Assembly: GCA_021775795.1 (NCBI GenBank)
Contig: JAJFHB010000240.1
Location: 1-6,962 of the forward strand
Direction of reading: 5' to 3'
Length of the DNA stretch: 6,962 bases
Source of the DNA: Hyphomicrobiales bacterium
Lineage (GTDB): Bacteria; Pseudomonadota; Alphaproteobacteria; Rhizobiales; JAJFHB01
Positions within the stretch are counted from its first letter, which is position 1. Each line of letters starts with the position of its first letter. A model generated the notes under the pieces. It was not told where the DNA came from. It worked only from the letters and a program-made list of their open reading frames with translations, and ran no database searches. The position numbers were made by a program, and so were the translations under genes. Of this stretch, positions 6,474-6,962 are shown piece after piece.

Positions 6474-6962
6474 ATGATCGTATCCCCCGATAGTGAGACT
6501 TTTGCGACCAGCTATGATGCCGGCATTCCTCAGGTGGTCTGGACACGTATGGTTGCAGATCTTGAGACGCCCGTATCGGCCATGCTCAAACTGGCACACA
6601 ACGAAAGATACAGCTTTCTTCTTGAATCTGTAGAAGGTGGAGCGGTTCGCGGGCGCTACTCGGTTATCGGTATGCGCCCAGATTTGATCTGGCGCACCAT
6701 CAACGGCAAAGCAGAAATCAACCGTACTGCCGCGAGCGATTCCGAAAATGGATTCGTGGCAATTGATGCGGCTCCGCTCGAATCACTTCGCATGCTGCTG
6801 GCTGAATCGCACATTGAGCTTCCAGATGATCTCCCGCCCATGGCGTCAGGCATATTCGGTTATCTGGGTTACGACATGGTCAGGCAGATGGAACACCTGC
6901 CGGACCAAAACCCAGACGCTCTTGGCCTTGCCGATGCCATCATGATCAGGCCAACGACCATG
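6474..6962 (+). CDS. trpE: Anthranilate synthase component I, N-terminal 163 residues (partial, runs off right edge)
   Basis: TrpE converts chorismate to anthranilate, using ammonia supplied by the TrpG glutaminase; this is the first committed step of tryptophan synthesis in the cytoplasm. The visible part has the family N-terminal features: VVWTRMVADLETPVSAMLKL (21-40), then FLLESVEGG (48-56). Its LLES is the element tied to tryptophan feedback binding in this family. RYSVIG (61-66) and SGIFGYLGYDMVRQMEHLP (125-143) follow. The catalytic C-terminal domain is beyond the edge, so I cannot say whether it is a separate TrpE or fused to TrpG. The start at 6474 is preferred over an in-frame GTG at 6444 because the extra residues (VRRCSRVRVE) do not resemble the family. 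No clear Shine-Dalgarno site precedes it. It follows the ppiD-like gene and may share its transcript. Confidence 0.95.
   Translation, partial: MIVSPDSETFATSYDAGIPQVVWTRMVADLETPVSAMLKLAHNERYSFLLESVEGGAVRGRYSVIGMRPDLIWRTINGKAEINRTAASDSENGFVAIDAAPLESLRMLLAESHIELPDDLPPMASGIFGYLGYDMVRQMEHLPDQNPDALGLADAIMIRPTTM

Overview
The window looks like a chromosomal housekeeping segment from an alphaproteobacterium. The evidence is the grouping of pyrG, secG, tpiA, ppiD-like and trpE genes, together with the style of the SecG, PpiD and TrpE sequences. The order or genus cannot be fixed from this stretch. No RNA gene, CRISPR array, insertion sequence, integrase or phage gene was found.

Layout from left to right. 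The 5' end of pyrG (CTP synthase) runs leftward off the edge (1-142). A 344-base intergenic region (143-486) follows, with one candidate promoter on each strand. A rightward 512-codon gene of unknown function (487-2025) comes next. It encodes a predicted inner-membrane protein: a helical N-terminal domain, a Pro/Ala-rich linker, one strong membrane helix and a C-terminal domain holding all four cysteines of the protein. It converges, with a 13-base gap, on leftward secG (2039-2413). Leftward tpiA (3455-4222) and a DMT/EamA-family transporter (2550-3458) overlap by 4 bases and look translationally coupled. A divergent intergenic region (4223-4509) separates tpiA from rightward ppiD-like (4510-6402). 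The 5' half or less of trpE (6474 to the right edge) follows ppiD after 71 bases.

Most of the genes are core functions: pyrimidine nucleotide synthesis, Sec export, glycolysis, envelope protein folding and tryptophan synthesis. SecG (translocon) and the PpiD-like protein (periplasmic chaperone anchored at the inner membrane) act in the same export route. TpiA, PyrG and TrpE are cytoplasmic enzymes with no direct functional link to them.

The two parts that do not fit a plain housekeeping block are the 512-codon gene, which lies against the direction of secG and pyrG, and the transporter coupled behind tpiA. The unknown gene is the best candidate for something undescribed. It also has an odd translation start: a 17-base tandem duplication places a four-codon minigene just upstream of the true ATG.
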